Below, piece after piece: positions 1-9,160 of a stretch of DNA of 44,745 nucleotides. Source of the DNA: Burkholderiaceae bacterium. Lineage in GTDB: Bacteria; Pseudomonadota; Gammaproteobacteria; Burkholderiales; Burkholderiaceae. Positions within the stretch are counted from its first letter, which is position 1. Every line of letters starts with the position of its first letter. Both the position numbers and the translations under genes were made by a program. The notes beneath the pieces were generated by a model, which was given only the letters and a program-made list of their open reading frames with translations, was not told the DNA's origin and did no database searches. Where the stretch lies: NCBI GenBank assembly GCA_947448695.1, contig CANFOL010000015.1, positions 1 through 44,745 of the forward strand, read 5' to 3'.

Positions 1-2
1 AC

Positions 3-98
3 CATGTCAGGCCTCATAGCTCCCTAGGTTATCGACCACCAGCACCACAAACCCAAGTACCAAAGCTCATCCACTATCAACCCATCATGATCCAATGA
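3..98 (+). pseudogene. C-terminal end of an IS3-family transposase (cut by window edge)
   Basis: The only open frame running in from the left edge reads HVRPHSSLGYRPPAP and then about 16 more residues to a TGA at 96-98. The PHSSLGYRPPAP string is the very conserved C-terminal signature of the DDE integrase-type OrfB of IS3-family insertion sequences. The rest of the element lies outside the window, so it cannot be said whether the copy is intact. The right inverted repeat was not located with certainty; the sequence after the stop holds two GGTAC-containing stretches near 125-160 that could belong to the IS end. Bases 99-326 otherwise show no gene. Confidence 0.8.
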
Positions 99-326
99 TA
101 TGATATGAATACTCTCTTTAATCGTGGTACTAAATTAACATCAGTTCAAATGTTGGTACAGATAAGATATCTATCAACATTGCAATTATTCCCAAAGTAT
201 CTCAATTCATGGATGCTGGTGTAATTTTTGCACAACTCAAGTTCAAAATCTAACTTTTTAAGAATTAAAAAAGGGATGTCTGTAGAAGCGCCAATATCAA
301 TATTAATAAAAGATTTTTACAATTTT

Positions 327-806
327 CTATAAAATCAAGAACAGATGATAATCATCATATTCAAAAGGTGTAAAGCCATACTCGATATAAAAATCGCGGG
401 CTTGAGAATTTTTTGCATCAACGATCAAAGCCTTGGCTCCAACTATTTTTTGTACTTCTTGACAACGAAGCAAGGCTTTTCCAATGAGCAATTCTCCAAT
501 CCCATGGCCAACGTATTCCAAGCTTCTAGCTAATCTCCCTAGTCGAATACAAGGTATCGGATATCGAGGAAGCTTCTTCTTTAAACCCTCAGAAAAATCC
601 TGATGGTCAACTTGTGCAGTGCTCAAAGAATAAAATCCTACAATGACTGAGGGATTTGAAGGATCAACCAATACAAATGTTTTGGTAATATTCCGTTTCT
701 CTAATTGGGCCGCTTCCTTTTGCAGAAATTGATCCAATAAAGGTTCACCACAACGAAATGAATTTCGGTCATGGATTTTTGAGTTTAAAGGTAAGTCTTC
801 AAGCAA
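327..806 (-). CDS. GNAT acetyltransferase toxin of a DUF1778 toxin-antitoxin pair
   Basis: A 159-residue GCN5-related N-acetyltransferase. The acetyl-CoA-binding loop is visible as YVGHGIGELLIG (residues 98-109), after RLGRLAR. The C-terminal ARDFYIEYGF carries Tyr140, the position of the catalytic tyrosine in TacT-type toxins, which acetylate the amino group of aminoacyl-tRNA and stop translation. The start codon overlaps the last 8 bases of the upstream antitoxin gene, the usual antitoxin-first arrangement with translational coupling. Family assignment is secure. The tRNA target is inferred from the family. It lies beside a transposase end, which fits a mobile or recently acquired module. 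Confidence 0.9.
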   Translation of the reverse strand: MLEDLPLNSKIHDRNSFRCGEPLLDQFLQKEAAQLEKRNITKTFVLVDPSNPSVIVGFYSLSTAQVDHQDFSEGLKKKLPRYPIPCIRLGRLARSLEYVGHGIGELLIGKALLRCQEVQKIVGAKALIVDAKNSQARDFYIEYGFTPFEYDDYHLFLIL

Positions 807-1068
807 TCTCTAGATTCCCTGCCTTTTCCATTGCTCTTTTTAACGCTTTATTGGGTTTGAAGCCACCATTCAAAGCTTTTGCAAACTTCGTAAAATCATC
901 TTCGTTCAAGGATAGGCGCGTTTCTTGATCAATCATTTGACGCGCTTTTTCTTTAGCAGCACTTCTTACGAAGTTAGCCATGGTCGTACCTGCCAACTCT
1001 GCCGCAAGACTAATTGCGTTTTTATCAGCGGTATTGAGAACCATTTCAAAACGTTGCGTATTTTTCAT
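799..1068 (-). CDS. DUF1778 ribbon-helix-helix antitoxin
   Basis: An 89-residue protein of the DUF1778 (TacA-like) family. Residues 1-50 look like a ribbon-helix-helix DNA-binding domain, with a strand FEMVLNTADKNAI followed by helices ISLAAELAGTTMANFVRSAA. The lysine-rich tail after about residue 55 would wrap the GNAT toxin and neutralise it, as in characterised TacA proteins. The gene precedes and overlaps the toxin gene by 8 bases. A GGAA Shine-Dalgarno sequence lies about 9 bases before the ATG. Expression is probably autorepressed through the 11-bp-spaced repeats just upstream (1091-1109). Confidence 0.9.
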   Translation of the reverse strand: MKNTQRFEMVLNTADKNAISLAAELAGTTMANFVRSAAKEKARQMIDQETRLSLNEDDFTKFAKALNGGFKPNKALKRAMEKAGNLEIA

Positions 1069-1090
1069 ATCATTATTCCAATAGAATATT

Positions 1091-1109
1091 TACCGTAACT
1101 ATACCGTAA
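1091..1109 (-). promoter_or_regulatory. Repeated operator overlapping the toxin-antitoxin promoter
   Basis: The octamer TACCGTAA occurs twice, at 1091-1098 and 1102-1109, exactly 11 bp apart (one helical turn). On the leftward strand the sequence between them reads TATAGT, a good -10 hexamer for the antitoxin gene that starts at 1068. Two same-face sites over a -10 element are what autorepression by a ribbon-helix-helix antitoxin would need. No convincing -35 was seen. The repeats are directly visible; the operator role is inferred. Confidence 0.5.
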
Positions 1110-1235
1110 AAAATGAATTTAATTGATCTTTTTTATCGTTTAATTTTGATACCAAACTGATAAAAAATTAATTTAAAAAGGCTTGTTTCATGAGCCTTTC
1201 GTCTTTCATGATGGAGTTATATCAATGGAGGATTT

Positions 1236-1436
1236 ATGAAAAAAATAGTCATGTTGTTGGTTGTCTTTGTTGTTAGCCCTGCTTTTGCCCAAATCATGAG
1301 TTGGGAAAATTCACCCTACAACTACAACAACTCACCCCTCAATTATCAAAACTCACCTTTAAACACCAATTCGAAGAATGGTGTCTATGACAACAATGGA
1401 AATCGAATTGGTTATAGTCCGTCCAAACAGAAATAA
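1236..1436 (+). CDS. Small secreted Asn-Ser-Pro repeat protein
   Basis: A 66-residue protein with a clear signal peptide (MKKIVMLLVVFVVSPAFA, cleavage before Gln19). The short mature part is built of near repeats: NSPYNYN, NSPLNYQ, NSPLNTN, then NGVYDNNGNRIGYSP. A GGAGG Shine-Dalgarno sequence stands just before the ATG. Small exported proteins with tandem NSPxN units followed by a GVYD..G..IGY tail recur as hypothetical proteins in proteobacteria; no function is known to me. It precedes another small exported protein by 9 bases, so the two are probably co-transcribed. Confidence 0.75.
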   Translation: MKKIVMLLVVFVVSPAFAQIMSWENSPYNYNNSPLNYQNSPLNTNSKNGVYDNNGNRIGYSPSKQK

Positions 1437-1445
1437 TATATTCTC

Positions 1446-1931
1446 ATGAAATACCTTCTCACCTGCTTGCTTCTCTCTATTTCTATTCAAGTACTTGCCC
1501 AATCCAATAAGCAAGTTTCTATGCGCAAAGAACTCACTAAACTAAATGATTATTATCAAAAACTGTATTCTCAAAACCCTAAGATTGATCATCTCTTTAA
1601 AAAGATTGTTGAGTATCGATCTGATCCTACATTAGGTATCAAAGAATACGCAAGCCTAAACGAAATAGAAGGTCTCGAATCGTTTGAGGTCCTACAAAAG
1701 CAACGCGATCAAGTTACTATTTCGATCTATACGGATCATCAATCAGAGGCCTATGTGGAACTGATGAATGACTATAACAAAAATCGTAAAGCATTACGGC
1801 TGCAATTAGCTCACCGAGAAATTACCTGGCGTCAATTTGTGGATGAGCTGCAAATACTGATTCAGAAAAACCAAACTCAAGAAAAAATACATTGGGAAGA
1901 AACTCCCAATATCACACGAGCATTAGCATAG
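1446..1931 (+). CDS. Secreted hypothetical protein, mostly helical
   Basis: A 161-residue protein with an N-terminal signal peptide (MKYLLTCLLLSISIQVLA, cleavage probably before Gln19). The mature part is polar, rich in Lys, Gln and Glu, and predicted by eye to be largely alpha-helical, with no cysteine and no motif I recognise. It follows the NSP-repeat gene by 9 bases and is likely in the same transcript. It ends 9 bases from the convergent stop of the membrane protein at 1941. Not recognised; possibly periplasmic. Confidence 0.7.
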   Translation: MKYLLTCLLLSISIQVLAQSNKQVSMRKELTKLNDYYQKLYSQNPKIDHLFKKIVEYRSDPTLGIKEYASLNEIEGLESFEVLQKQRDQVTISIYTDHQSEAYVELMNDYNKNRKALRLQLAHREITWRQFVDELQILIQKNQTQEKIHWEETPNITRALA

Positions 1932-1940
1932 ATTTTTTCT

Positions 1941-2339
1941 TTAATCGTTCTTATCATCTTTACCTATTTGACTACGAATCACACGCACAATTGTTGGTAT
2001 CAATCCAATCAAGATAAACCAAATAATGGACGGAAATGATGTGTGGGATTTTTGTTCGTCAGCCATTTCTAGAATGGCTTTTTGTGTAGATGTTTTTTGA
2101 TCTAGTTTAGTAATTTCCTCCGGATCACATACTGGAGGTACTTTTTTCCACACTTCATGTGGCAAAGCATTGGCTTTTAATTCTTCTGCTTCCTTTAGGC
2201 ACTTTTCTTGTGCTGATTGAACCCCTGATTGACGACTAGTTTGTGAAAACTCACCATAAAAAGTCGTAGCCAATCCAACGGCAACAAATCCGATAAAGAA
2301 TTTTTCTGCAAATCCTAATTCCGCAAACTTTGAAAACAT
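1941..2339 (-). CDS. Hypothetical protein with two membrane segments
   Basis: A protein of about 132 residues with a hydrophobic segment near the N-terminus (FFIGFVAVGLATTFYG) and a second near the C-terminus (IIWFILIGLIPTIVRVI). Between them is a polar loop of roughly 70 residues with two cysteines, followed by a basic tail. The ATG at 2339 is preferred over an in-frame GTG 12 bases upstream because GGAG sits in the right place before it. The gene is 30 bases downstream of the helicase/nuclease gene on the same strand and may be the last gene of that operon. Function not recognised. Confidence 0.65.
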   Translation of the reverse strand: MFSKFAELGFAEKFFIGFVAVGLATTFYGEFSQTSRQSGVQSAQEKCLKEAEELKANALPHEVWKKVPPVCDPEEITKLDQKTSTQKAILEMADEQKSHTSFPSIIWFILIGLIPTIVRVIRSQIGKDDKND

Positions 2340-2369
2340 ATTTTTCTCCACTATTTGAATAACACTACT

Positions 2370-5300
2370 TTATACAATTTCTTTGACATTGGCATGTTGA
2401 TCTACTAATAACGCACGCACCGGCTTATCTTGTCGAATTTTATTAACTAATGCTTGGTAATTGTTGAGTTGATTTTGATATTTCTCAAAGAACTCAGTAC
2501 CCTCGTCTGGAATCGTTAATTTATAGTCTAGTATCACGAGTTCATGATCTAACTCTACTAGACGATCGATTTTAAATAAAACCCCTTCCTCACCAATCAT
2601 CTCTAATTCATTCCAAACTGCAATCAACTGCTTACCATAAAAATAGTCTTTTAAATGATCTGCTTGTAAAATTTTAGTGACAATCGGAATCGCTTTATTA
2701 GTAACAAACGTTGGGGCTTTTTGCCCTGCTGCTAATTGTTGCAAATACTCGGTATTGATCTCACCTGTGATGGGCTCTTTGGTAGTTTGCTCTAGTAACC
2801 AGTGCACCAATGTACCTAATGCCAAAATCTCTAGATTCGGTTTACTTGGTTCAGTACTTGGCTGATTAGTTTCTTCAAAGGATTTACTCTCTTCGTCCTG
2901 AGCTAGCTCTTCATCTTTGATAGGTATTTCCGAAATCTTTGGGAACTTCAGTCGTGTCTCATTCCCAACAGGTATCGCTTGAGCTACTGTTGGGCGATTT
3001 TCTTCTTGAGACACAATCTCAGTTATCGACTTGACTGGTGTTTGCGCTTGCACCAGTAGTGCATACCAAGATTTTTCATTCAATTTACCGTTGCCGCTCG
3101 CTACAAAACATTGTTTCGCGCGGGTCATTGCCACATAGAGCAAATTGGCATTTTCTTTTTGAGCAATCTTATTCTCTTCGTCCTTTAAGGGTTGAAGCCT
3201 GTCGTTCAAGCCATCTTTTTGGTAAACAAACATCAGTTTCGGGGCGTTTTGATCGGTAGGCCAATCCATCAATACTCCACTATTATCTTTTTCTGAAGAT
3301 ACATAATTGCTATTCATTAAGAACACAAAGGGGGCTTCTAAGCCCTTTGCTGCATGAATCGTCATGATCTTGATAGCTGTTTGATCTTCCTCCATAGCAT
3401 CATCTTGTTCATCATCACTAGCTTCTAGCACTTCCCCTTCATCGGGAGTTTCCGTTTCTGCACCTTTGGTGAGTATCAGCAACTCTTCAATAAAACGACT
3501 GAGGGATGGATAACGCCCGCCATTGGTATCCAATGCAAGCTTTAAGAATGCTTCTAAATTAGCGAGTACTTTAGAATGCATGAGCGGTGGACATACCCTG
3601 GAGTAATTGGCATACACCTCACCCTCTTCATAAATACAATCGAGTAAATCGTGTACGGGAAGATGATTGGCTAGGATACGCCATCGATTGAGTAACAGAT
3701 GCGCTTTCTGAATGTTCTCCTGCGGAATCTGATCCAAATAATTCCACCAAGATGTTTTTTTAGCCAAGCTCGCCAACTGTTGTAATTGCTGTTCCTCGCA
3801 AGAGAACAAAGGGCTACGCAGGACATGCGCTAATGCTAAATTATTACTTGGTGTGAGTAAGACATTTAAAAGCGCGCTAATATCTGCTGCTTCTAAGGTT
3901 TGTAGTAATCCGCCCTTACGTGGACTTTGATATGGGAGTCCAACCATTCTGAGAGCAGTCTCAATCTCGAGAATATGGGTTTTATTACGTACCAGGATAT
4001 AAAAATCGCTTGGATTTGCTCTTCGAACACATCCAGTATTTTTATCATCCTTCACGGATTTGGTAGCTAACCAATAACTGATAATGCTCACCACTTGTTG
4101 GGCTTCCGTTAAATTTTGCTTTGCGGCAGCTCCTCGGGTGCTGTCCAACATTCCTTCTAAAAATGGATTTCTGGTTTCGAATGCGGCTTCTTTATCAATT
4201 TTGGGGATGAGATCTAGACAAAATACATCGGTGTCTAGAGGCGTCTCTGGGTGATCCTTCCAAAGCGTTTCATGATCCATAAACCTGTAATCGGGCATTT
4301 GCTCTTTCACCACAGAAAACACCTGATTTACATTCTGAACGACTGCGGGTGGATTACGCCTCGTGTCATTTTTATCAAGTAATTGTGCGCCGTAATCACG
4401 TTGCAAAAAATCTTGTACAGCTTTAAATAAGCGGGCATCTGCTTTACGAAAACGATAAATAGATTGTTTGGGATCGCCCACGACAAATATCTTAGGCCGC
4501 TGATCCCCCACCCCATAACCACTTAACCAAGCTTTTAGAATCATCCACTGGGTTGGATTGGTGTCCTGAAACTCATCAATCAAAATATGTTTGTACTTGG
4601 CATCAAGTCGTACTTGAATATAACTGGCCAGCACTTCATCTTTTAATAACTGCGCGACATTCATCTCAAGATCATTAAAGTCTAAAATGCGATGATTCTT
4701 TTTATATTCTCTAAAATGCTTGGCAATCGAGGTGCCTAAAATGATCCAAGACTGATTGAGTTGATATAGATTTTGCTCTTTTTGCCACTCGTTATATCGA
4801 TCAAGTAAATCAAGCCAAACCCTAAATAGCCTTGGAATTTCAGTCTGTAAATCTACTCGTCCCGCATCAGTCAAAATATCATTTAAAGCCCCTGAGCATT
4901 TTAAAACAACAGGTTTTGGATTATATGGTGCTGTTTTATTAAGTAATGCCAACTTGAGAAGATCGATTAAAGTTTCTTGCTGAAGCTCTGCTTGTTGCGC
5001 ATCTAATAATTGTTTTAGTGTTTTTGTTAGCTTCACATCGTTACTTGCACCACTTTGTGAATACCACTGGAAACAAGTTTGTAAGCCCTGCCAATCATAT
5101 TGAGTTTGATCATGCAGATTCAGCATGGGACTTGGTTGATGCAAAAGTGGTAGTTTCTCTTCCAATATTTGCAGCGGATCTTTATCGAGTGGCAATGAAT
5201 CAACATACTGTTGCCAAGCACTTAATTGCTCCAAAATACTCGAGGCACCTTCTAAGAGTTTGTCTGCGGCTGTTTTAGAAATCAAATCCAACAGTCGTAA

Positions 5301-5825
5301 ATAGTGATCTTGTAGATTTTCAAATTCTCCCTCACCAGCTCCAAGTTGTTGCCACCAATCTGCCATCGCTTCTTTTAATAAGCGCTGACGATCTTCTCGC
5401 AAACTTCCTTGATTGACGATGCCTGAGGTCATTGGAGCAGCAGAACTTACTCTGCTAAACCAGCCATGGAAAGTTTCCATAGTCACCCCTTGTGGTTGGC
5501 TTAATACTTCTTCATACAAGGCCTTGGCACGTGGTAATTGTTGCTTAGCTTCCTCTTCACTAAGGCCTCGAAGTACTAATTCCTGAATCACTTCTGCGTC
5601 GGGTTTTTGATGCATCTCCAAAAGAAGTGTAGCCAAGCGATCATTCATCTCCTGCGCGGCTTTACGGGTAAATGTAATCGCTAATATTTGACTAGGTTGT
5701 ACTTCATCTAATAACAATCGAAAGATTCTAGAAATGAGCAGCCAGGTTTTACCACTACCCGCGCAGGCTTCCACCAAGACGGATGTCTTAGGATCACAGG
5801 AAATTTTGGTCAGTTCGTCAATCAT
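2370..5825 (-). CDS. addA: AddA/RecB-like UvrD-family helicase-nuclease
   Basis: About 1150 residues. The superfamily 1 helicase part begins with Walker A ACAGSGKT (residues 20-27) and continues with LAITFTRKAAQEM, the DEFQDTNPTQW Walker B motif and VGDPKQSIYRFR. Motifs of the second RecA domain follow (IMTIHAAKGLEAPFVFL and LLYVAMTRAKQ). The C-terminus is an intact PD-(D/E)XK nuclease (LGTLVHWLLEQ, then IDRLVELD and VILDYK). Together with the next gene it should form an AddAB-type enzyme that resects double-strand breaks for RecA. I chose ATG at 5825 because it overlaps the upstream stop as ATGA; an ATG 24 bases earlier is possible. The symbol follows function; the betaproteobacterial form diverges from Bacillus AddA. 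Confidence 0.88.
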   Translation of the reverse strand: MIDELTKISCDPKTSVLVEACAGSGKTWLLISRIFRLLLDEVQPSQILAITFTRKAAQEMNDRLATLLLEMHQKPDAEVIQELVLRGLSEEEAKQQLPRAKALYEEVLSQPQGVTMETFHGWFSRVSSAAPMTSGIVNQGSLREDRQRLLKEAMADWWQQLGAGEGEFENLQDHYLRLLDLISKTAADKLLEGASSILEQLSAWQQYVDSLPLDKDPLQILEEKLPLLHQPSPMLNLHDQTQYDWQGLQTCFQWYSQSGASNDVKLTKTLKQLLDAQQAELQQETLIDLLKLALLNKTAPYNPKPVVLKCSGALNDILTDAGRVDLQTEIPRLFRVWLDLLDRYNEWQKEQNLYQLNQSWIILGTSIAKHFREYKKNHRILDFNDLEMNVAQLLKDEVLASYIQVRLDAKYKHILIDEFQDTNPTQWMILKAWLSGYGVGDQRPKIFVVGDPKQSIYRFRKADARLFKAVQDFLQRDYGAQLLDKNDTRRNPPAVVQNVNQVFSVVKEQMPDYRFMDHETLWKDHPETPLDTDVFCLDLIPKIDKEAAFETRNPFLEGMLDSTRGAAAKQNLTEAQQVVSIISYWLATKSVKDDKNTGCVRRANPSDFYILVRNKTHILEIETALRMVGLPYQSPRKGGLLQTLEAADISALLNVLLTPSNNLALAHVLRSPLFSCEEQQLQQLASLAKKTSWWNYLDQIPQENIQKAHLLLNRWRILANHLPVHDLLDCIYEEGEVYANYSRVCPPLMHSKVLANLEAFLKLALDTNGGRYPSLSRFIEELLILTKGAETETPDEGEVLEASDDEQDDAMEEDQTAIKIMTIHAAKGLEAPFVFLMNSNYVSSEKDNSGVLMDWPTDQNAPKLMFVYQKDGLNDRLQPLKDEENKIAQKENANLLYVAMTRAKQCFVASGNGKLNEKSWYALLVQAQTPVKSITEIVSQEENRPTVAQAIPVGNETRLKFPKISEIPIKDEELAQDEESKSFEETNQPSTEPSKPNLEILALGTLVHWLLEQTTKEPITGEINTEYLQQLAAGQKAPTFVTNKAIPIVTKILQADHLKDYFYGKQLIAVWNELEMIGEEGVLFKIDRLVELDHELVILDYKLTIPDEGTEFFEKYQNQLNNYQALVNKIRQDKPVRALLVDQHANVKEIV

Positions 5826-8698
5826 GCTTCCCACATTCCTTTGCGGCAAATGCCGCGTGCATCACAATATTTACAAACTTGCTGTGGTCCATTGGCCGGC
5901 ATAGATCCTCCCGTCCAAACGTGATCGAGATCTTTTTGGATTTGTTCTTCAATCTGGTTAAGCATCTCCGAGTTAACCTCTAGCTCTAAAGCTCTTTGTT
6001 CTTCTTTGGCGTCTCGTAAACTAATCCAGCCTGCCTGTTTAACTTCTTGATGACGGTAGCGATAAATTTCTGTCAGAGCTTTACTGTAGATGAGGATTTG
6101 TGGATCATCAGCCAGTTGTTCTTTTGATTTTTTTAACTTTTCACCATCTTTGAATTTATAGTCCCAAACCTGAAGGTCTGAATCATCTTTGAGGTCCACG
6201 CGATCGACTCTGCCATAAATGGTAATTAATTCGCCACTACTGAGCTGTAAGGAAAACTCAACAGTCTTTTCCGATTCAGCATAGGTCCACCCTTTACTCT
6301 CTTGATCAAGCTGCCATTGAACGATTGCAGGAATTTGCTTGAACCATTTTTGTTGATCTGCAAATAACTGCCCATTCTGGGCAATGAGTAAACTCCAATG
6401 GGCTTTGGAAATCTTCTCTAACTTTTCTGTCATCCACTCTTGCTGACTTACTGGATCGGTAAATGTTTGTTGTTGATAATCTTGATAAAACTGATGCAGA
6501 ATAGCATGCAATAAACTACCAATTTGTCCAAAGTCGGATTGCTCTTGCAAGGCCTTGGGTGATTTCAAGCCCAATACATACGATACATAAAATTGATAGG
6601 GACAAGAACGCAAGGCTTTATAAGCACTCGGGCTAATCTTATCTGGCAACAAGTCTGACTTTAGTATCGGTGTACTCGATTGGGTTTGGAGATCGTTAGT
6701 AACTTCACCATCATTTAATTCGATGGTGGTAGTTAAATGCGGCAGATCCATTTGTAATCTTGCTAACCAGCTACTTACGCGATTTTTTTCTTGTGCTTGT
6801 TGATGCTCTTGCCACAATAAATCGACATAGGTATGGGTTGTCAGTAATTGCGAGAGATCTCTTGCTTGTTGAATATATTCAAACTCTGGTAAAACCTCAT
6901 CGAGCTCTTTTAACATCGCCCTTGAAAATATAGAGCCGTAATCTTTTTTACTTGGCAATTGACGATCATCACATCCAATCAGAACAACCGCGTCGAAGTG
7001 ATTCAGGCGAGTAGCCGATAACGGCATAAATGTAATATTGATGGATTTTGTTTGAGTCTTTTGAGAATAGCTTGCTTGATCTATCCACAGATCAAGCAAG
7101 CTGGTCCAGGCAGTATGTTTAAGTGTTTCTTGATGTAATTCGTGCAACTCATCCAACATGGCTAAAAAACTTTGTCCGGCTTCATCTTCAACTAAGGATT
7201 CCATCATGCCAAAACTGTCTAATTGCTCTTTCAACAGATCAACCCAAGCTTTACTACTATGTCGTACGTTTTGCCATAGGGTGTTGAAACTTTGTAATTG
7301 CGTGAGTAATGCTTGCGCAATCTGGCGATACTCTGAACTGTTTGGATGTTCATCCTGTCGCATTTCTTGGGTAAAGACAGACTGTAACTCTTGCCAACCA
7401 CTACCTACCGAGCTTGATAAAAGTCGACTTTCCATCCACCAAGCAAAATCCAAGGGATCAATTTCTAGTTTCTCGACAAATGGCGCGAGGAACGACTGCC
7501 AATTCAACATCGGGTTTTTCAGAAACCCAAACAAGGTCACAAGGTTTGGACCCTCAGGCCTAGCAGTCAATTGCAAATAACTATGTACGGCAGCGGCCGC
7601 ACTGGTGGTCGCAAGCTTCCAACCGGTTTGATCTTTAATGGCGAGGTGATCTCCATACCGTGCAAGTAATGCTCGTACTCTTCTGGCGACTAAACGATCC
7701 TGGGCAATGATGGCGATATGGTTTCGTTCCGCTTGAATATGCTCCTGAATACAGGCAAGGGCAGCCCAAGCCAACTTCTCAAAATTAGGCTGCGAAATAA
7801 TGCGCCATGGGTGTTTCTTAAACTTCTGACGATTATTTTTAATTTGTTCAAGGGTAGCTGTATCAAAGTGCGTGGTTTTTTGCGTAATACATTCTGGCCA
7901 CAAGGCACTCTGTTGCCAATCCATATCGATCTTTAATACGTCTTGATGCTGGGCATATGCTTTTAAAAATTCAGCTTGGATGGTGCGAACTGTGTTGGTC
8001 GGTGTGGCCATTTCTAACCAAACGAGAGGTGGTGGTTTGGTTGCTTCTTTGGTTACTACTTTGGATGCGTCTAACTCTTGTTGGCGATATTGATATGCCA
8101 TGCGTTCGCGCACAAATGGATCTTCTGTACTGCTGAGATATTTCCAAAAAGCGAATATGAGTTGCCCTTCTTCATTGGCTAATTCCAAATTGTGAGGATA
8201 GGCATTTTTAATGGTTTGCTCAAACTGAACTTGTATTTGTTCATATGCTTGATCCATTGCTTTTGACTCTTCAGGGGCAAATGCAATATTGGCTTGTGTT
8301 AAAAAATCACAGGCCTGAACAACTGCTTTAGCCATTGCCCATCTGCCACCCTCGCCAATTACGCCAAATTGACGCTGGATTTTGGTATGTTTGGCTAGCT
8401 CACCATAAACCATTTCCCATCGCTCTAGAGTAGTCAGTACGGGTGGGAAATGCATCAAGCTAGGGGTTTGGGACAACCAGTCGGCAACGCTTAATATCTT
8501 GGGTAAAAAGGCAATCTTGGGATGAATGGGTGTTGGTCTTGAAGTCTCCAGTAGTCGCCTTAATTCCCGAATAGGACCGGAGGTGGAGGTCAAAACAATC
8601 GGGGTCTGACCACACTGCTGGGCATGTAACCAAATCGCATGCGCCACATCTTGCAATGCACCATCATGCGCTAAGACACTTTTTTCAATCATTGACAT
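5822..8698 (-). CDS. addB: AddB-like DNA repair nuclease (betaproteobacterial type)
   Basis: A 958-residue protein of the 'probable DNA repair protein' group related to AddB. The C-terminal third holds a RecB-type nuclease: GSLLHAILHQF, then GRVDRVDLKD and LQVWDYK. It is flanked by four cysteines, one in SCPYQFYVSYVLGL and three in CKYCDARGIC near the end, the layout of the AddB iron-sulfur clamp. The N-terminus, where Bacillus AddB has a Walker A site, instead reads TSTSGPIREL, so it probably does not hydrolyse ATP. Its stop overlaps the helicase start by 4 bases, implying coupled translation of the two subunits. Confidence 0.85.
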   Translation of the reverse strand: MSMIEKSVLAHDGALQDVAHAIWLHAQQCGQTPIVLTSTSGPIRELRRLLETSRPTPIHPKIAFLPKILSVADWLSQTPSLMHFPPVLTTLERWEMVYGELAKHTKIQRQFGVIGEGGRWAMAKAVVQACDFLTQANIAFAPEESKAMDQAYEQIQVQFEQTIKNAYPHNLELANEEGQLIFAFWKYLSSTEDPFVRERMAYQYRQQELDASKVVTKEATKPPPLVWLEMATPTNTVRTIQAEFLKAYAQHQDVLKIDMDWQQSALWPECITQKTTHFDTATLEQIKNNRQKFKKHPWRIISQPNFEKLAWAALACIQEHIQAERNHIAIIAQDRLVARRVRALLARYGDHLAIKDQTGWKLATTSAAAAVHSYLQLTARPEGPNLVTLFGFLKNPMLNWQSFLAPFVEKLEIDPLDFAWWMESRLLSSSVGSGWQELQSVFTQEMRQDEHPNSSEYRQIAQALLTQLQSFNTLWQNVRHSSKAWVDLLKEQLDSFGMMESLVEDEAGQSFLAMLDELHELHQETLKHTAWTSLLDLWIDQASYSQKTQTKSINITFMPLSATRLNHFDAVVLIGCDDRQLPSKKDYGSIFSRAMLKELDEVLPEFEYIQQARDLSQLLTTHTYVDLLWQEHQQAQEKNRVSSWLARLQMDLPHLTTTIELNDGEVTNDLQTQSSTPILKSDLLPDKISPSAYKALRSCPYQFYVSYVLGLKSPKALQEQSDFGQIGSLLHAILHQFYQDYQQQTFTDPVSQQEWMTEKLEKISKAHWSLLIAQNGQLFADQQKWFKQIPAIVQWQLDQESKGWTYAESEKTVEFSLQLSSGELITIYGRVDRVDLKDDSDLQVWDYKFKDGEKLKKSKEQLADDPQILIYSKALTEIYRYRHQEVKQAGWISLRDAKEEQRALELEVNSEMLNQIEEQIQKDLDHVWTGGSMPANGPQQVCKYCDARGICRKGMWEA

Positions 8699-8826
8699 AT
8701 TAAAAATAATTTTCCAGCGAGAGAACTTAGGTGTTTTAGGTTAAGATAAACGTTATTGTTGAATAAATCCAACTCTAATCTTACAAGTATTTCGTACTAC
8801 TTCTAAATAATTATTAAGGATGCATC

Positions 8827-9153
8827 ATGAGCGAAGCAATCAAACATATTACAGACAGTTCATTTGAAGCCGATGTTGTGCAAGCCGGTAAACCAGTTTT
8901 ATTAGACTTTTGGGCAGAATGGTGTGGTCCTTGCAAAATGATTGGCCCTATTTTAGAAGAAGTTGCGAAGGAATACGGCGATAAAATTCAAATCGCGAAA
9001 ATTAATGTTGATGAAAATCAAGAGATTCCAGCTAAATTTGGGATCCGTGGTATCCCTACTTTAATTCTTTTCAAAAACGGCGAAATCGCTGCGCAAAAAG
9101 TCGGCGCTCTAGCGAAATCACAATTAACAGCTTTTTTGGATTCTCATTTGTAA
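8827..9153 (+). CDS. trxA: Thioredoxin
   Basis: A 108-residue cytosolic thioredoxin of standard length. The active site is WCGPC (residues 32-36), and the conserved cis-proline region is [14 protein letters not shown]. It reduces protein disulfides using electrons from thioredoxin reductase. An AAGGA Shine-Dalgarno sequence precedes the ATG. It is divergent from the addBA operon and lies upstream of rho, an order common in beta- and gammaproteobacteria. A hairpin after the stop probably separates it from rho. Confidence 0.98.
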   Translation: MSEAIKHITDSSFEADVVQAGKPVLLDFWAEWCGPCKMIGPILEEVAKEYGDKIQIAKINVDENQEIPAKFGIRGIPTLILFKNGEIAAQKVGALAKSQLTAFLDSHL

Positions 9154-9160
9154 AAACCAA

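Noticed and set aside
7158..7580. A 140-codon + strand frame inside the addB-like gene
   Set aside because: It is antisense to conserved AddB sequence, Ser- and Cys-rich, and without a Shine-Dalgarno sequence.
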